A stretch of 64,000 nt of DNA from Chryseobacterium sp. SN22 (GCF_008329705.1 NZ_VTSX01000004.1:62001-126000); one strand, 5' to 3'. Shown: positions 1 to 7,993, numbered from the stretch's first letter. The notes: generated from the letters alone by a model not told the origin. Program-made: numbers and translations.

Positions 1-40
1 TCTGCGGTGTCAAAACCTGTAAATACATGCATATTAAACT

Positions 41-631
41 TTAATAATAAATTTTTCGGTTCTCTATTTTCAGCTGATGGTTGTTGTGCATCTTTTTTAT
101 CGTTCTGATAACCGTTTCTACCCGAAGGCCCGTTAAGTTTGCCAGCTGCTGCCGGGTAAGCGGTATCTGAAAAGAATATTTACCACCCGTATTCCCCTTA
201 AGATGATCCATTACTGTTTTAATTTTAGAACAGGGATCCGGAGAAGAAATATTGAAAAGCATGATGTATTTATCATACAGCCGGTCCGCAAGCCAGCGGA
301 ACATTCCTGAACATACTTCCTGGTGCTGTTTAAGAAGATCAAGGAAATCATTTTTTGAAAGCTTCAGAATTGTACATTCTGTTTTTGCTGTGGCATTGGT
401 AGGATAATATCTGTCATCAAATAAAAAAGATTCTCCCAGGCTTTGCCCTTCATATAAAATGTTCTGTGTAAATTCTTTTCCATCTTCATGATAATTTTTC
501 AGTTCCACAACCCCACTCACAATCTGAAAATAAAATTTGGGCAAATTTCCTTCATGAAAAATGACCTCATGTACTTTGTAGGTCTCATAATCTGCGCCGT
601 ATGCTAACAATAAATCTTCACTAATTATCAT
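41..631 (-). CDS. Crp/Fnr-family transcription regulator
   Basis: A 196-residue Crp/Fnr regulator. Residues about 1-110 form the cyclic-nucleotide-type effector fold, and residues about 159-179 form a helix-turn-helix. Its recognition helix reads RVETVIR, keeping the Glu and Arg that FNR-type proteins use to read TGAT half-sites. There is no N-terminal cysteine cluster, so an FNR-like iron-sulfur sensor is not expected and the effector is unknown. A close paralogue lies at 3655-4251 (both begin M-x-I-S-E-x-LLLAYGA). Seven TTATGA-type palindromes within the first 8.8 kb are plausible targets of one or both. The gene diverges from the lipoprotein/cyanophycinase operon, with a palindrome at 782-799 between them. 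Confidence 0.93.
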   Translation of the reverse strand: MIISEDLLLAYGADYETYKVHEVIFHEGNLPKFYFQIVSGVVELKNYHEDGKEFTQNILYEGQSLGESFLFDDRYYPTNATAKTECTILKLSKNDFLDLLKQHQEVCSGMFRWLADRLYDKYIMLFNISSPDPCSKIKTVMDHLKGNTGGKYSFQIPLTRQQLANLTGLRVETVIRTIKKMHNNHQLKIENRKIYY

Positions 632-781
632 ATATTTAATTTAAATGTTAAATGAATAAATATTTTAGCTAATTATTTTTAAAAAGGCTACAAATAGTAA
701 ACCATATAAACATATAATTACAATAAAAAATACCACATTTTAGGGAATTAAAGGTAAAAATAAAAGAAATTCAGATTTCAC

Positions 782-827
782 TTATGATGAATATCATAAT
801 ATCCGGGGATTATCCTTCCTATCTTTG
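782..827 (+). promoter_or_regulatory. Fnr-like palindrome with class II promoter
   Basis: A perfect inverted repeat TTATGAT-gaat-ATCATAA lies at 782-799. A Bacteroidota -7 box TATCTTTG lies at 820-827. The palindrome centre (790.5) is 36.5 bp from the last base of the box, placing it near -41.5 for a start at about 832. The same spacing recurs at four other sites here. Operator identity is inferred from geometry and the nearby Crp/Fnr genes. Confidence 0.75.
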
Positions 828-866
828 AAACACATCCTCATTCAATTTTGCACTTATTCTCACTTA

Positions 867-896
867 CCCCCTCCTTTCGGCGAGGGGCTTTTATTT
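867..896 (+). terminator. Terminator-like hairpin in leader
   Basis: A stem CCCCTC/GAGGGG (868-873 with 882-887) is followed by CTTTTATTT. It sits between the 820-827 promoter and the first gene at 973. It may end a short RNA of about 60 nt or act as a leader attenuator. A second -7-like box, TAAGTTTG at 942-949, could start the downstream genes independently. Confidence 0.55.
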
Positions 897-972
897 ATAC
901 TGATTGTGACCCGCGTCATAAATTTTGTGGCTTTTCATCATTAAGTTTGAAGTAATCAAATCATTTTATATT

Positions 973-1173
973 ATGAAAAAAATCCTATTATCAGCATTCC
1001 TGCTGTACATGCTATCGGCATGCACAAAATCAGAAACCCAGTATACGGACCAGCAAAACAAAAGGGAATCGGTAAACAATAAGGCTTCAGATACTATCCG
1101 TACCCTGAATGAAGTTTCCGACACCGCTGCTGTAAAACAGCATCCCAACAATGTAAAAACCGATAACGAATAA
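973..1173 (+). CDS. Small lipoprotein
   Basis: A 66-residue predicted lipoprotein: a short basic start (MKKILL), a hydrophobic stretch and the lipobox LSAC at about residues 13-16, followed by a polar Ser/Thr/Asn/Asp-rich tail with no recognisable domain. An upstream TTG at 925 is in frame, but the ATG at 973 places the signal peptide correctly. It is followed 16 bp later by the cyanophycinase-like pair and probably shares their transcript. Function unknown. Confidence 0.75.
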   Translation: MKKILLSAFLLYMLSACTKSETQYTDQQNKRESVNNKASDTIRTLNEVSDTAAVKQHPNNVKTDNE

Positions 1174-1189
1174 ATTTACTGTTACATCT

Positions 1190-2017
1190 ATGGCTCCAAA
1201 AGGCAGATTAATCATCATTGGCGGCAATAATACAGAAGCGGTTCCTGAAACGGAGCAGGAAACTCTAAAGACGCAATTTTCCGCTTGTGGAATTTTCCGC
1301 TTATTATCAGACCGGAAAAATGACCGTATCGAAATTATTGCAGCATCTCCGGATACAGTGGAAAATACAGTATCAAAATATTCGGCGGTTTTACAGCAGG
1401 AAGGATATACCAATTTCGGTTTTATCCACCTTAAGAATAGCCGGGAAGATTATCATCCCCGGATCCTGGCGTCAAAGACTGTTATCTTTGTTGATGATGA
1501 CCCTGGTTTCTGTGAAACCTTAAAAAATTCATCTCTTACGAAACTGATATATAAAAAATACCTGCTCGAAGAGGAATTTACAATTGTAGGCATTAATGCG
1601 GGCGGCATGTTTATTTCCGGCATGTTCCTGAATGATAAAGAAATCCGTCCGGGGCTTGGGTTTATCAACAACTGTATTATTGATACCAACTTCAGACATG
1701 GCACCCGGTTCAGGAGCCTCGTAAAAGCTGTTGTTTCCCACCGCGAATGCCTTGGGCTCGGCCTGAATGAAGGAATGGCCCTGATTATTGAAAAAGGATA
1801 CAAGGCACAATGTATCGGGAACAGCTCCATGATCGTCGTCAATGCCAAAAATGTAAGAAGGAAAAAACCCAGAAAAGGATTCTCCGTGTACGCAAAAAAC
1901 CTGAAAGGCCATATCCTGACTGCCGGTTCCATGTTTAACCTGATCAGCGGTGACCTTATTACAGAAGTACCGTTCGATTATAATTTAAATTTTACCAACA
2001 GGAACACCAAACAATAA
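1190..2017 (+). CDS. Cyanophycinase-like pseudoenzyme (S51 family)
   Basis: A 275-residue protein of the peptidase S51/cyanophycinase family, clearly homologous end to end with its neighbour at 2038-2886 (both begin PKGRL-[IL]-IIGG). The catalytic features are gone. The nucleophile loop GTSAGAM of the neighbour is GINAGGM here (Asn136 for Ser). The DTHF motif is DTNF (Asn167 for His), the FTGGDQ loop is FVDDDP, and GEDTAL is NEGMAL. The reading frame is intact and long, so it looks maintained as a non-catalytic partner or binding protein rather than decayed. It is separated by 20 bp from the intact copy, suggesting co-expression. No cyanophycin synthetase is in the window. Confidence 0.85.
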   Translation: MAPKGRLIIIGGNNTEAVPETEQETLKTQFSACGIFRLLSDRKNDRIEIIAASPDTVENTVSKYSAVLQQEGYTNFGFIHLKNSREDYHPRILASKTVIFVDDDPGFCETLKNSSLTKLIYKKYLLEEEFTIVGINAGGMFISGMFLNDKEIRPGLGFINNCIIDTNFRHGTRFRSLVKAVVSHRECLGLGLNEGMALIIEKGYKAQCIGNSSMIVVNAKNVRRKKPRKGFSVYAKNLKGHILTAGSMFNLISGDLITEVPFDYNLNFTNRNTKQ

Positions 2018-2037
2018 TTAAATTAAAAATAGAAACT

Positions 2038-2886
2038 ATGATACCGAAAGGACGGCTGCTGATTATCGGCGGTAAGGAAGACAAAGGGGAAGACGATTCT
2101 GAAATGGAGAAAAAGAATAATAATTTTTCTCCCAAGGAAATCCTGAAATTGCTCGCAGAATCAAAAAATGACCGCATTGAGGTTATCACTACGGCGAGCT
2201 CAGAGCCGGAAGATATGCGGGAAACTTACACGAAAGTATTTAATGAAATCGGATATACGAATTTCGATTTTCTGGATATCTGCGATAAGCAGGTGCATTC
2301 CGATTTTCATCTTAAACGGGTGGAAGCAGCGAAAACGGTATTTTTCACTGGAGGCGACCAGAACAGAATCTGCGGAAGTCTTAATCAGTCTGTTCTTACT
2401 GACCTTCTCAAAAAAAAATATCAGGAAGAAGACGGCTTTATGATTGCCGGAACCAGCGCAGGTGCCATGTGCATGCCCAAGATCGTTATTCTGGAAGCAG
2501 TGAACGGCGAGGCCATGCTGGAACATGATATCGAACTGGATACGGGACTTGGATTTATAGAAAACTGCATCGTCGATACGCATTTTATTCACCGGGCCAG
2601 ATTTGGACGGCTTGCCCATGCGGTGATCCTTCACCAGGAATGCTGGGGAATCGGGTTGGGAGAAGATACGGCCCTGCTGATTGAGGAAGGCTGCAGGGCA
2701 ACCTGCCGCGGATCCGGGATGGCCTGGATTATCAATGCCAGACATATTGGGCAGACCAACACCCGCACCGTAGAAAAAGGAGCACCCATTTATGCAGAAA
2801 ATCTTAGGATCCATATCTTAACCGATAACTGTAAGATTGATTTTAATAACGATACATTTGAAGGTGCAGGCAACGGAAAGCAGTAA
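2038..2886 (+). CDS. Cyanophycinase-like serine peptidase (S51)
   Basis: A 282-residue S51 family enzyme. Cyanophycinases cleave the beta-Asp-Arg polymer to dipeptides; relatives act on other peptides. Visible features are the FTGGDQ loop near residue 103, the nucleophile elbow GTSAGAM with Ser140, D-T-H-F with His182, and G-E-D-T around Glu209. No signal peptide is seen, so it is probably cytoplasmic. It is the second of a tandem pair, and the first copy has lost these residues. A strong hairpin follows the stop codon at 2891-2920. The substrate is uncertain because the matching synthetase is not seen here. Confidence 0.9.
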   Translation: MIPKGRLLIIGGKEDKGEDDSEMEKKNNNFSPKEILKLLAESKNDRIEVITTASSEPEDMRETYTKVFNEIGYTNFDFLDICDKQVHSDFHLKRVEAAKTVFFTGGDQNRICGSLNQSVLTDLLKKKYQEEDGFMIAGTSAGAMCMPKIVILEAVNGEAMLEHDIELDTGLGFIENCIVDTHFIHRARFGRLAHAVILHQECWGIGLGEDTALLIEEGCRATCRGSGMAWIINARHIGQTNTRTVEKGAPIYAENLRIHILTDNCKIDFNNDTFEGAGNGKQ

Positions 2887-2890
2887 CAAA

Positions 2891-2920
2891 AAAAGGAAAC
2901 CTAAAATCAGGTTTCCTTTT
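2891..2920. terminator. Bidirectional terminator
   Basis: A perfect 12-bp stem, AAAAGGAAACCT (2891-2902) with AGGTTTCCTTTT (2909-2920), has a 6-nt loop. It lies between the converging cyanophycinase and DUF892 genes and has A- and T-tracts on both sides. Confidence 0.9.
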
Positions 2921-2940
2921 ATTATGATGATTGCGTTTTT

Positions 2941-3567
2941 CTATACCGCTTTGCTGTTAAGGTTGGTATCAGCTACTTTCGTTAGAAGCTCATCGCATTT
3001 CTTTTCTTCTTCCAAAGTATTTAAAAGGTGCTTTAAGCAATCTTCCTCTTTCAATACTTTTGCAAACGCAGCCAGCGTTCCGTAAGTAGCGATTTCATAA
3101 TGTTCTACTTTCTGTGCGGCAGCAATAATTCCGGCATCTCTTACTTTTCCCGGTTCTGTTTCTTCCATAATGCTTTTGCCTTCATCCAAAAGACCCTGCA
3201 TGGCATCGCATTTTTTGGCCTGAGCTTTTTTACCCAATGCCTTGAAACATTCTTCAAGCCTGTCAATCTGCTCTTCTGTTTCTGTGATATGGTTGTCGAT
3301 TGCTTTTTTCAGCTTTTTGTCGGTTGCATTTTTCATCATTACAGGCAGTGCTTTTAACAGTGCCTTCTCTGCCCAATAAATATCCTTCAGGGAATCTTCA
3401 AAAAGATCTTTCAGTTCTTTTGCCGCTCCTTTTTTCGCAGGGGTCTTAGCAGCAGTTTTTGATGCTGTTTTGGAAGGCGTTTTTGCCGCTACGGTTTTAG
3501 GGGCTGCTGCCTTTTTAGCATCCGTCGTTTTTTTAGCCGCTACCTTCTTAGCTGTTTTAGTTTCCAT
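2941..3567 (-). CDS. Ferritin-like DUF892 (YciE/YciF) protein with Lys/Ala-rich tail
   Basis: A 208-residue protein. Residues 1 to about 49 are almost only Lys, Ala, Thr and Pro, with repeated PKT/AKTP-type units resembling bacterial histone-H1-like tails. From ELKDLFEDSLKDIYWAEKAL onward it is a YciE/YciF (DUF892) four-helix ferritin-like domain, with HITETEEQIDRLE and EHYEIATYGTL carrying the usual acidic and His residues. The family is stress-induced; the fused basic tail suggests DNA or RNA association, in the manner of Dps. A -7-like box TATAGTTG lies upstream on the minus strand near 3605-3612. Confidence 0.9.
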   Translation of the reverse strand: METKTAKKVAAKKTTDAKKAAAPKTVAAKTPSKTASKTAAKTPAKKGAAKELKDLFEDSLKDIYWAEKALLKALPVMMKNATDKKLKKAIDNHITETEEQIDRLEECFKALGKKAQAKKCDAMQGLLDEGKSIMEETEPGKVRDAGIIAAAQKVEHYEIATYGTLAAFAKVLKEEDCLKHLLNTLEEEKKCDELLTKVADTNLNSKAV

Positions 3568-3654
3568 AATATAAATATTTTAATGTCTGGTCCCTGTAAA
3601 TGTGCAACTATAAGACCATTTTTATCTGAAGTGTTGAACTGTGGTATTTAAAAT

Positions 3655-4251
3655 CTAAACATATACTTTTCTGTTGATAATCTTCAGATAATTTTCTTTT
3701 TCCAGCTGTTTAACCGCTCTTACCACCGTTTCCACCCTTAATGCAGTAATGGAAGCAATCTGCTGGCGGGTAAGCGGCACTTCATAGGAAAATTTGCTTT
3801 GGTCTTCCCTGAAGCTCTTATGATAATCAAGCATGCCTTTAATTCGGGTAACCGGCCTTAAGGAAGAGTTATTTTCCAGCATGATGTATTTGTAATACAG
3901 CCTTTCCGATAAAAATTTATTGATATCTCTGGAAATCTGGGGATTCTCGTCCAACAGTTTAATAAAGTCAATTTTCGGAAGTTTAAGGATGGTACATTCT
4001 TCAAACGTTATGGCATTTACAGGATACTTCTGATCAATGAATAAAAGAAGCTCGCACACACTCAGTCCAGCCTCAAGAATGGCCAGGATAAGCTCTTTTC
4101 CTTCATCATTGTAATGGTTCAGTTTGATTCTCCCCTTAACCACCTGATAATAATATTTGGGAGTGTCGCCTTCCCTGAAAATAATATGAGAACGCTGAAG
4201 CGTTTCCTGCTCAGCTCCGTAAGCCAGTAAAAGTTCTTCTGATATCAGCAT
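3655..4251 (-). CDS. Crp/Fnr-family transcription regulator (second copy)
   Basis: A 198-residue paralogue of the 41-631 regulator, with the effector domain in the first 110 residues and a C-terminal helix-turn-helix (recognition helix RVETVVR). A longer in-frame start at 4374 exists, but the ATG at 4251 aligns exactly with the paralogue's MIISEDLLLAYGA, and the longer start would overlap its own promoter. The upstream palindrome 4331-4348 lies 36.5 bp from a near-consensus -7 box TAATTTTA (4303-4310, minus strand). This suggests auto-control or cross-control by the paralogue. It diverges from the sdhB-like operon. Confidence 0.92.
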   Translation of the reverse strand: MLISEELLLAYGAEQETLQRSHIIFREGDTPKYYYQVVKGRIKLNHYNDEGKELILAILEAGLSVCELLLFIDQKYPVNAITFEECTILKLPKIDFIKLLDENPQISRDINKFLSERLYYKYIMLENNSSLRPVTRIKGMLDYHKSFREDQSKFSYEVPLTRQQIASITALRVETVVRAVKQLEKENYLKIINRKVYV

Positions 4252-4302
4252 ATATAAAGGTTTTAAAGTTGTATTCAAACGGTATACGTGGGGATTTTCA
4301 AA

Positions 4303-4348
4303 TAAAATTAAACGTAAAAAAACGGCAGTATTATGATTGAAATCATAA
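4303..4348 (-). promoter_or_regulatory. Fnr-like palindrome for the 3655-4251 regulator
   Basis: A perfect inverted repeat TTATGAT-tgaa-ATCATAA lies at 4331-4348. A minus-strand box TAATTTTA (7 of 8 to TAnnTTTG counting the two free positions) lies at 4303-4310, with its last base exactly 36.5 bp from the palindrome centre. Confidence 0.7.
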
Positions 4349-4412
4349 AGCAAATTCCTTGCCCTAACGTTCACATTTTTACGTATCGCTCATAATTAAC
4401 TTTATCGTTATC

Positions 4413-4458
4413 TTATGAGACAACTCATAAAATCTTCACCTTTTTAAGCGTACTTTTA
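4413..4458 (+). promoter_or_regulatory. Fnr-like palindrome for the sdhB-like operon
   Basis: A perfect inverted repeat TTATGAG-acaa-CTCATAA lies at 4413-4430. The box TACTTTTA at 4451-4458 ends 36.5 bp from its centre. The spacing matches the other sites and points toward the gene starting at 4480. Confidence 0.7.
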
Positions 4459-4479
4459 AATAAACCAATCACATTTGCT

Positions 4480-5247
4480 ATGAATACAAGAAAGAATCTG
4501 AACCTGACCCTGAAAATCTGGCGGCAGAAAAACAGGAAAACCAAAGGACAGTTTGAAATATATAAAGTTTCGGATATCTCTACCGATGCTTCCTTTCTGG
4601 AAATGCTGGATATTCTTAACGAGCAGCTGATCCGGGAAGATAAGGAACCGATAGCCTTCGACCACGACTGCCGGGAAGGTATCTGCGGGATGTGTTCTTT
4701 ATATATCAACGGAAGAGCGCACGGCCCGGATACGGGAATTACTACCTGCCAGCTTCACATGCGGATGTTCAGCGACGGGGAAACGATTGTGATCGAACCC
4801 TGGAGAAGCATTGCTTTTCCCGTTATCAAGGATTTAATTACCGACCGGAGCGCCTTTGACCGGATTATGGCATCCGGCGGATTTATTTCAGGAAACACTT
4901 CAGGAAACACGCTGGACGCCAACGCTATAGCAGTTCCTAAAGAAGATGCGGACAAAGCGATGGATGCTTCCTCCTGCATCAGCTGCGGAGCCTGTGTGGC
5001 CTGTTGCCCGAACGGGGCAGCCATGCTTTTTGTAGGAGCCAAAGTTTCTCATTTTGCCCTGCTTCCGCAAGGTAAAGTAGAAGCCAAAAGAAGGGTGCTG
5101 AATATGGTGCAGGCCATGGATGAAGAAGGATTCGGCAACTGTTCGGTAATCGGTGCCTGTGAAGTGGAATGCCCGAAAAAGATTTCCCTGGATAATATCT
5201 CACGGATGAACAGGGAATATATGGCCGCCTGGCTTGACACGAAATAA
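4480..5247 (+). CDS. sdhB: Orphan succinate dehydrogenase/fumarate reductase iron-sulfur subunit
   Basis: A 255-residue SdhB/FrdB homologue that would carry electrons between a flavoprotein and quinone-linked subunits. All cluster ligands are visible. The 2Fe-2S motif CREGICGMC with a distal Cys is Cys64, 69, 72 and 90. The 4Fe-4S/3Fe-4S motifs are [12 protein letters not shown] (Cys166-176) and Cys221, 227 and 231. The flavoprotein (SdhA) and membrane (SdhC) genes normally adjacent are absent. It is instead followed 20 bp later by an epimerase-like gene. It is probably a second copy used under a Crp/Fnr-controlled condition. Whether it assembles with the housekeeping SdhA is inference. Confidence 0.93.
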   Translation: MNTRKNLNLTLKIWRQKNRKTKGQFEIYKVSDISTDASFLEMLDILNEQLIREDKEPIAFDHDCREGICGMCSLYINGRAHGPDTGITTCQLHMRMFSDGETIVIEPWRSIAFPVIKDLITDRSAFDRIMASGGFISGNTSGNTLDANAIAVPKEDADKAMDASSCISCGACVACCPNGAAMLFVGAKVSHFALLPQGKVEAKRRVLNMVQAMDEEGFGNCSVIGACEVECPKKISLDNISRMNREYMAAWLDTK

Positions 5248-5267
5248 CCTGAAATTTAATTTTTATT

Positions 5268-6272
5268 ATGGTTCTGGTAACGGGAGCAACAGGAATTCTG
5301 GGCAGGATAATTGTTTTGGAACTTCTGAAGCAAGGGAAAATAGTTCGTGCCGCAAAAAGGAAATCCAGTAATCTGGAAGAAGTGCGGAAATCTTTTAGGT
5401 ATTATACGGAAAATCCGGATGGTTTTTTCAATGCCATTGATTGGGCGGATGTTGACCTGAATAATAAAAAAAGTATTAGTACAGCACTTGAAGGCATTTC
5501 CGAAGTCTACCACTGCGCTGCCAAGGTAAGTTATGATCCGGCTGACCGGAAGAAAGCAGATGAGGTAAATATTTCAGGTACAGAGAATATGCTGGAATGC
5601 TGTAAAGATACTGCCGTGAACAAATTTCTTTACGTAAGTTCAGCCATTGTTTTTACAAAAGAGACGGAAGACGGGCTGATTCATGAAGAATCCGAACTCA
5701 TCGGCTATGAGACTGCTACGGTATATGCCGCTTCCAAACGCAAAGCGGACACCGCCGTCCTCAACGCTTTTCATGAAGGGCTGAATACAGTAATCATCAA
5801 TCCAGGCATGATTATCGGAAGTGGGAACTGGAAGAACAGCAGCGGGGAATTTCTCCGTACTTTCATAAATGGATTCTACACTTTTTCAGGAGGCACCGGC
5901 TGTGCCGATGTAAGAGATGTTGCGGCTATCGCTATCCGGCTGATGGATGAAAACAGGTTCGGAGAGCGTTACCTCATCAGTTCCGAAAACAAAACCTACA
6001 TGGAATTATCCACTATAATTACAAAGAAACTAAATAAAACAAAGCCTTTCGTTCTTTCGAAGCCTGTTTTAGAAGCCGGCAGAATAGTGAATATTCTTAC
6101 CTTCCGCTTGATCCCGGTCCTGCGTATGCTCACCCGGCCAAACATAGAATTTCTGACTTCTTTTCAGGGAATATCAAATGAAAAAATTACTTCTGAACTG
6201 CATTATGAACTTATTCCCATACACGAAAGCCTGATGTTTCATATCAACAATTACCTCAGCGAAAAAAGCTGA
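5268..6272 (+). CDS. NAD-dependent epimerase/dehydratase-like SDR
   Basis: A 334-residue extended short-chain dehydrogenase. The Rossmann motif VTGATGILG is at residues 4-12, and the active-site Y-x3-K (YAASK) is Tyr153/Lys157, with an SS pair upstream (VSSA). The family includes dihydroflavonol-reductase-like and sugar-epimerase-like enzymes; the substrate cannot be told from sequence. It follows the orphan sdhB by 20 bp, so it is likely co-transcribed under the palindrome at 4413-4430. A strong hairpin at 6438-6473 lies downstream. Confidence 0.88.
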   Translation: MVLVTGATGILGRIIVLELLKQGKIVRAAKRKSSNLEEVRKSFRYYTENPDGFFNAIDWADVDLNNKKSISTALEGISEVYHCAAKVSYDPADRKKADEVNISGTENMLECCKDTAVNKFLYVSSAIVFTKETEDGLIHEESELIGYETATVYAASKRKADTAVLNAFHEGLNTVIINPGMIIGSGNWKNSSGEFLRTFINGFYTFSGGTGCADVRDVAAIAIRLMDENRFGERYLISSENKTYMELSTIITKKLNKTKPFVLSKPVLEAGRIVNILTFRLIPVLRMLTRPNIEFLTSFQGISNEKITSELHYELIPIHESLMFHINNYLSEKS

Positions 6273-6437
6273 ACCTTACTTCGACCCGGAAATTAGCTTC
6301 AACTTTAAGTAGCGTTTTTCATTCGAAATTTGATGGATCGGTTTATCAAAAATATCATTAAAAGTTTACAAATCGGTTAAAAACCATATCTGATAATCCG
6401 GATAATAACAGGCTAATTCTGAACATTCCTGAAAAGC

Positions 6438-6473
6438 GATTACCTCTTCTGAACACAAAAAGAAGAGGTAATC
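6438..6473. terminator. Bidirectional terminator hairpin
   Basis: A perfect 13-bp stem, GATTACCTCTTCT (6438-6450) with AGAAGAGGTAATC (6461-6473), has a 10-nt loop. It sits between the converging epimerase and KGG genes. The flanking T-tract is weak. Confidence 0.75.
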
Positions 6474-6491
6474 TAAAATATCAACTATGAA

Positions 6492-7226
6492 CTATGAATT
6501 TCGAGTGTTTCCTGCTCCGGATCCCGAAGACCTGCCGCCTCCGTGAGAAGCCTGGCCCCCCATTCTGGCGATCCTTGTCCGCTCTGCCTTGCTCATGGAT
6601 GCAAACCCTCTCTTTGAGGTCCCGTTACCGGAACCGGAACCGGAATTGCCACTGTTGTCTCCTGAGTTGGAACTTCTTCCTCTTCCGGAGCCGCCCGATC
6701 CTGAACCGCCGCGGGAACCTCCCTCTCCCGAACCTGAAGATCTTCCGCCTCCATGAGAAGCCTGGCCTCCCATTCTGGCGATTCTTGTCCGTTCTTCTTT
6801 ACTCATGGAAGCAAAACCTCTCCTTGAAGTTCCATTACCGGAACCTGAGCCTGATCTGCTGCCGGTGCCTCCTGAATTGGAGTCTCTTCCTCTTCCGGAT
6901 CTGCCTGATTCTGAGATGCCGCGGGAACGACGGCTGGAATTTCCTCCTGCAGTAAATCTTCCCTGGCTGTCTCGCTGCTGATTACTGTTGTTTCCTCCGC
7001 TTCTGCCGTCTTCATTACCATCTTCTTCATCGTCATAATCTTCATCATCATACCGGTCATCATCGTATTCTTCTTCGTAATCTGAGAAATCATCATCATA
7101 ATCTTCGTCCTGTAAGGCATCCTGATACCCATGATCGTACCCTAACCGATAAATTTCATCAAAAGTTGACCTCTCATTAGATGAACCGTTCCCTGAATTT
7201 CTTCTTCCGGAGCTTCTGTTACTCAT
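6492..7226 (-). CDS. KGG-repeat stress protein, low complexity
   Basis: A 244-residue low-complexity protein. Residues about 40-73 are almost only Asp, Glu and Tyr. The C-terminal half is Gly/Ser/Arg-rich with two copies (about 136-160 and 206-230) of RGFASMSKEERTRIARMGGQ, the KGG-type stress-induced repeat seen in general stress proteins. The repeat units are nearly identical at DNA level too. I chose the ATG at 7226 (MSNRSSGRR); a longer in-frame ATG at 7286 would add 20 residues unlike the rest. It is probably a disordered cytoplasmic stress protein, likely Crp/Fnr-controlled through the site at 7382-7399. Confidence 0.85.
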   Translation of the reverse strand: MSNRSSGRRNSGNGSSNERSTFDEIYRLGYDHGYQDALQDEDYDDDFSDYEEEYDDDRYDDEDYDDEEDGNEDGRSGGNNSNQQRDSQGRFTAGGNSSRRSRGISESGRSGRGRDSNSGGTGSRSGSGSGNGTSRRGFASMSKEERTRIARMGGQASHGGGRSSGSGEGGSRGGSGSGGSGRGRSSNSGDNSGNSGSGSGNGTSKRGFASMSKAERTRIARMGGQASHGGGRSSGSGAGNTRNS

Positions 7227-7381
7227 AACTAAATTTTTTAAATTAATATTTGGTGGTTGCTTACAGATGACTAACTGGTATTTCATCCGTAAAGTTTGAT
7301 TTTATAAGTGATAATAATGTTATTATTTTTAAACAACCTAAAGAAGAATACGCTAATTTACTGATCTTTAAAGACCTTCCT

Positions 7382-7399
7382 TTATGATGCGTATCATAT
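7382..7399 (-). promoter_or_regulatory. Fnr-like palindrome upstream of KGG gene
   Basis: TTATGAT-gcgt-ATCATAT, 13 of 14 arm bases matching. A minus-strand box TAAATTAG at 7353-7360 is one base further away than at the other sites (37.5 bp), so the promoter call is weaker. Confidence 0.6.
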
Positions 7400-7424
7400 C
7401 AATAGAAATTTGCGGTATTTTATT

Positions 7425-7590
7425 CTATATATTTTTCTCCGGTTCACGGGATTCCCGTTGCTTCAGGATTCTGGAATGGATGGATAAGAATTTCAGAACT
7501 ATCATAACCAGTCCGGCCACAATGACGGCCGGCGTCAGTGCCAGCGCAAGATGAATTCCGGTCCGCTTTAGAATAATGTCGATTCTGCCA
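7425..7590 (-). pseudogene. Membrane-segment remnant without start codon
   Basis: The minus frame ending at 7425 reads a convincing membrane segment (KRTGIHLALALTPAVIVAGL then VMIVLKFLSIHSRILK) followed by a charged tail, but has no ATG upstream in frame. The longer ATG-started ORF in another frame (7444-7674) has unnatural composition. This is best read as the 3' end of a decayed small membrane protein gene. Start and identity are unknown. Confidence 0.4.
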
Positions 7591-7678
7591 TGACAAAAAT
7601 GAGTATGGACTAATGATTAGCTGAAAGAACTTCCTGAAAATATCAGTGCCGGTGCTTTCGTATAAGAACAGCAACCTT

Positions 7679-7873
7679 CTATGTTTCCATCGATGTGAAA
7701 ACGTTTTTAATGGTGTAAGAAACTGTGTTGTCTGCTGTTTTTAATCCCCGGTATCAAGCGTAAACTATACTGTCTCCTGTGTTGACATCATCTGAATGGG
7801 TGGTTGAAGCTGGTTCTGCTGCTGCTTTGTACAACTTACAACAAGACTTGCTGCCAGTGCATAGTGATTTCAT
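7679..7873 (-). pseudogene. Decayed small lipoprotein gene
   Basis: From the ATG at 7873 the frame runs 39 codons to a TGA at 7754-7756, then continues open for 24 codons to 7679 (tail TADNTVSYTIKNVFTSMET). A +1 shifted frame near the start encodes a signal peptide and lipobox (ALAASLVVSC then TKQQQNQ). It therefore looks like a lipoprotein gene with at least one frameshift and one stop. A perfect promoter and Fnr-like palindrome remain upstream (7902-7947). Sequence error is an alternative explanation. Confidence 0.45.
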
Positions 7874-7901
7874 AATATTAAATTTGGTGATTGTATTAAT
7901 C

Positions 7902-7947
7902 CAAAGGTATTGTTATACATCACCCTATTTTATGATTAATATCATAG
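7902..7947 (-). promoter_or_regulatory. Fnr-like palindrome with class II promoter
   Basis: TTATGAT-taat-ATCATAG lies at 7930-7947 (13 of 14 arm bases). The minus-strand -7 box TACCTTTG lies at 7902-7909, exactly 36.5 bp from the centre. It points at the decayed lipoprotein gene at 7873. Confidence 0.7.
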
Positions 7948-7993
7948 CCATTCCTTATTATTATTTCTTCAACCAGATGATATTTTAATAAAA

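Noticed and set aside
7444..7674. 76-codon minus ORF in the 7.4-7.7 kb gap
   Set aside because: Unnatural composition (many His, Ser, Cys); another frame across the same bases reads a proper membrane segment.
7779..7988. 69-codon plus ORF
   Set aside because: It runs antisense across a decayed lipoprotein gene and its promoter palindrome; no coding character.
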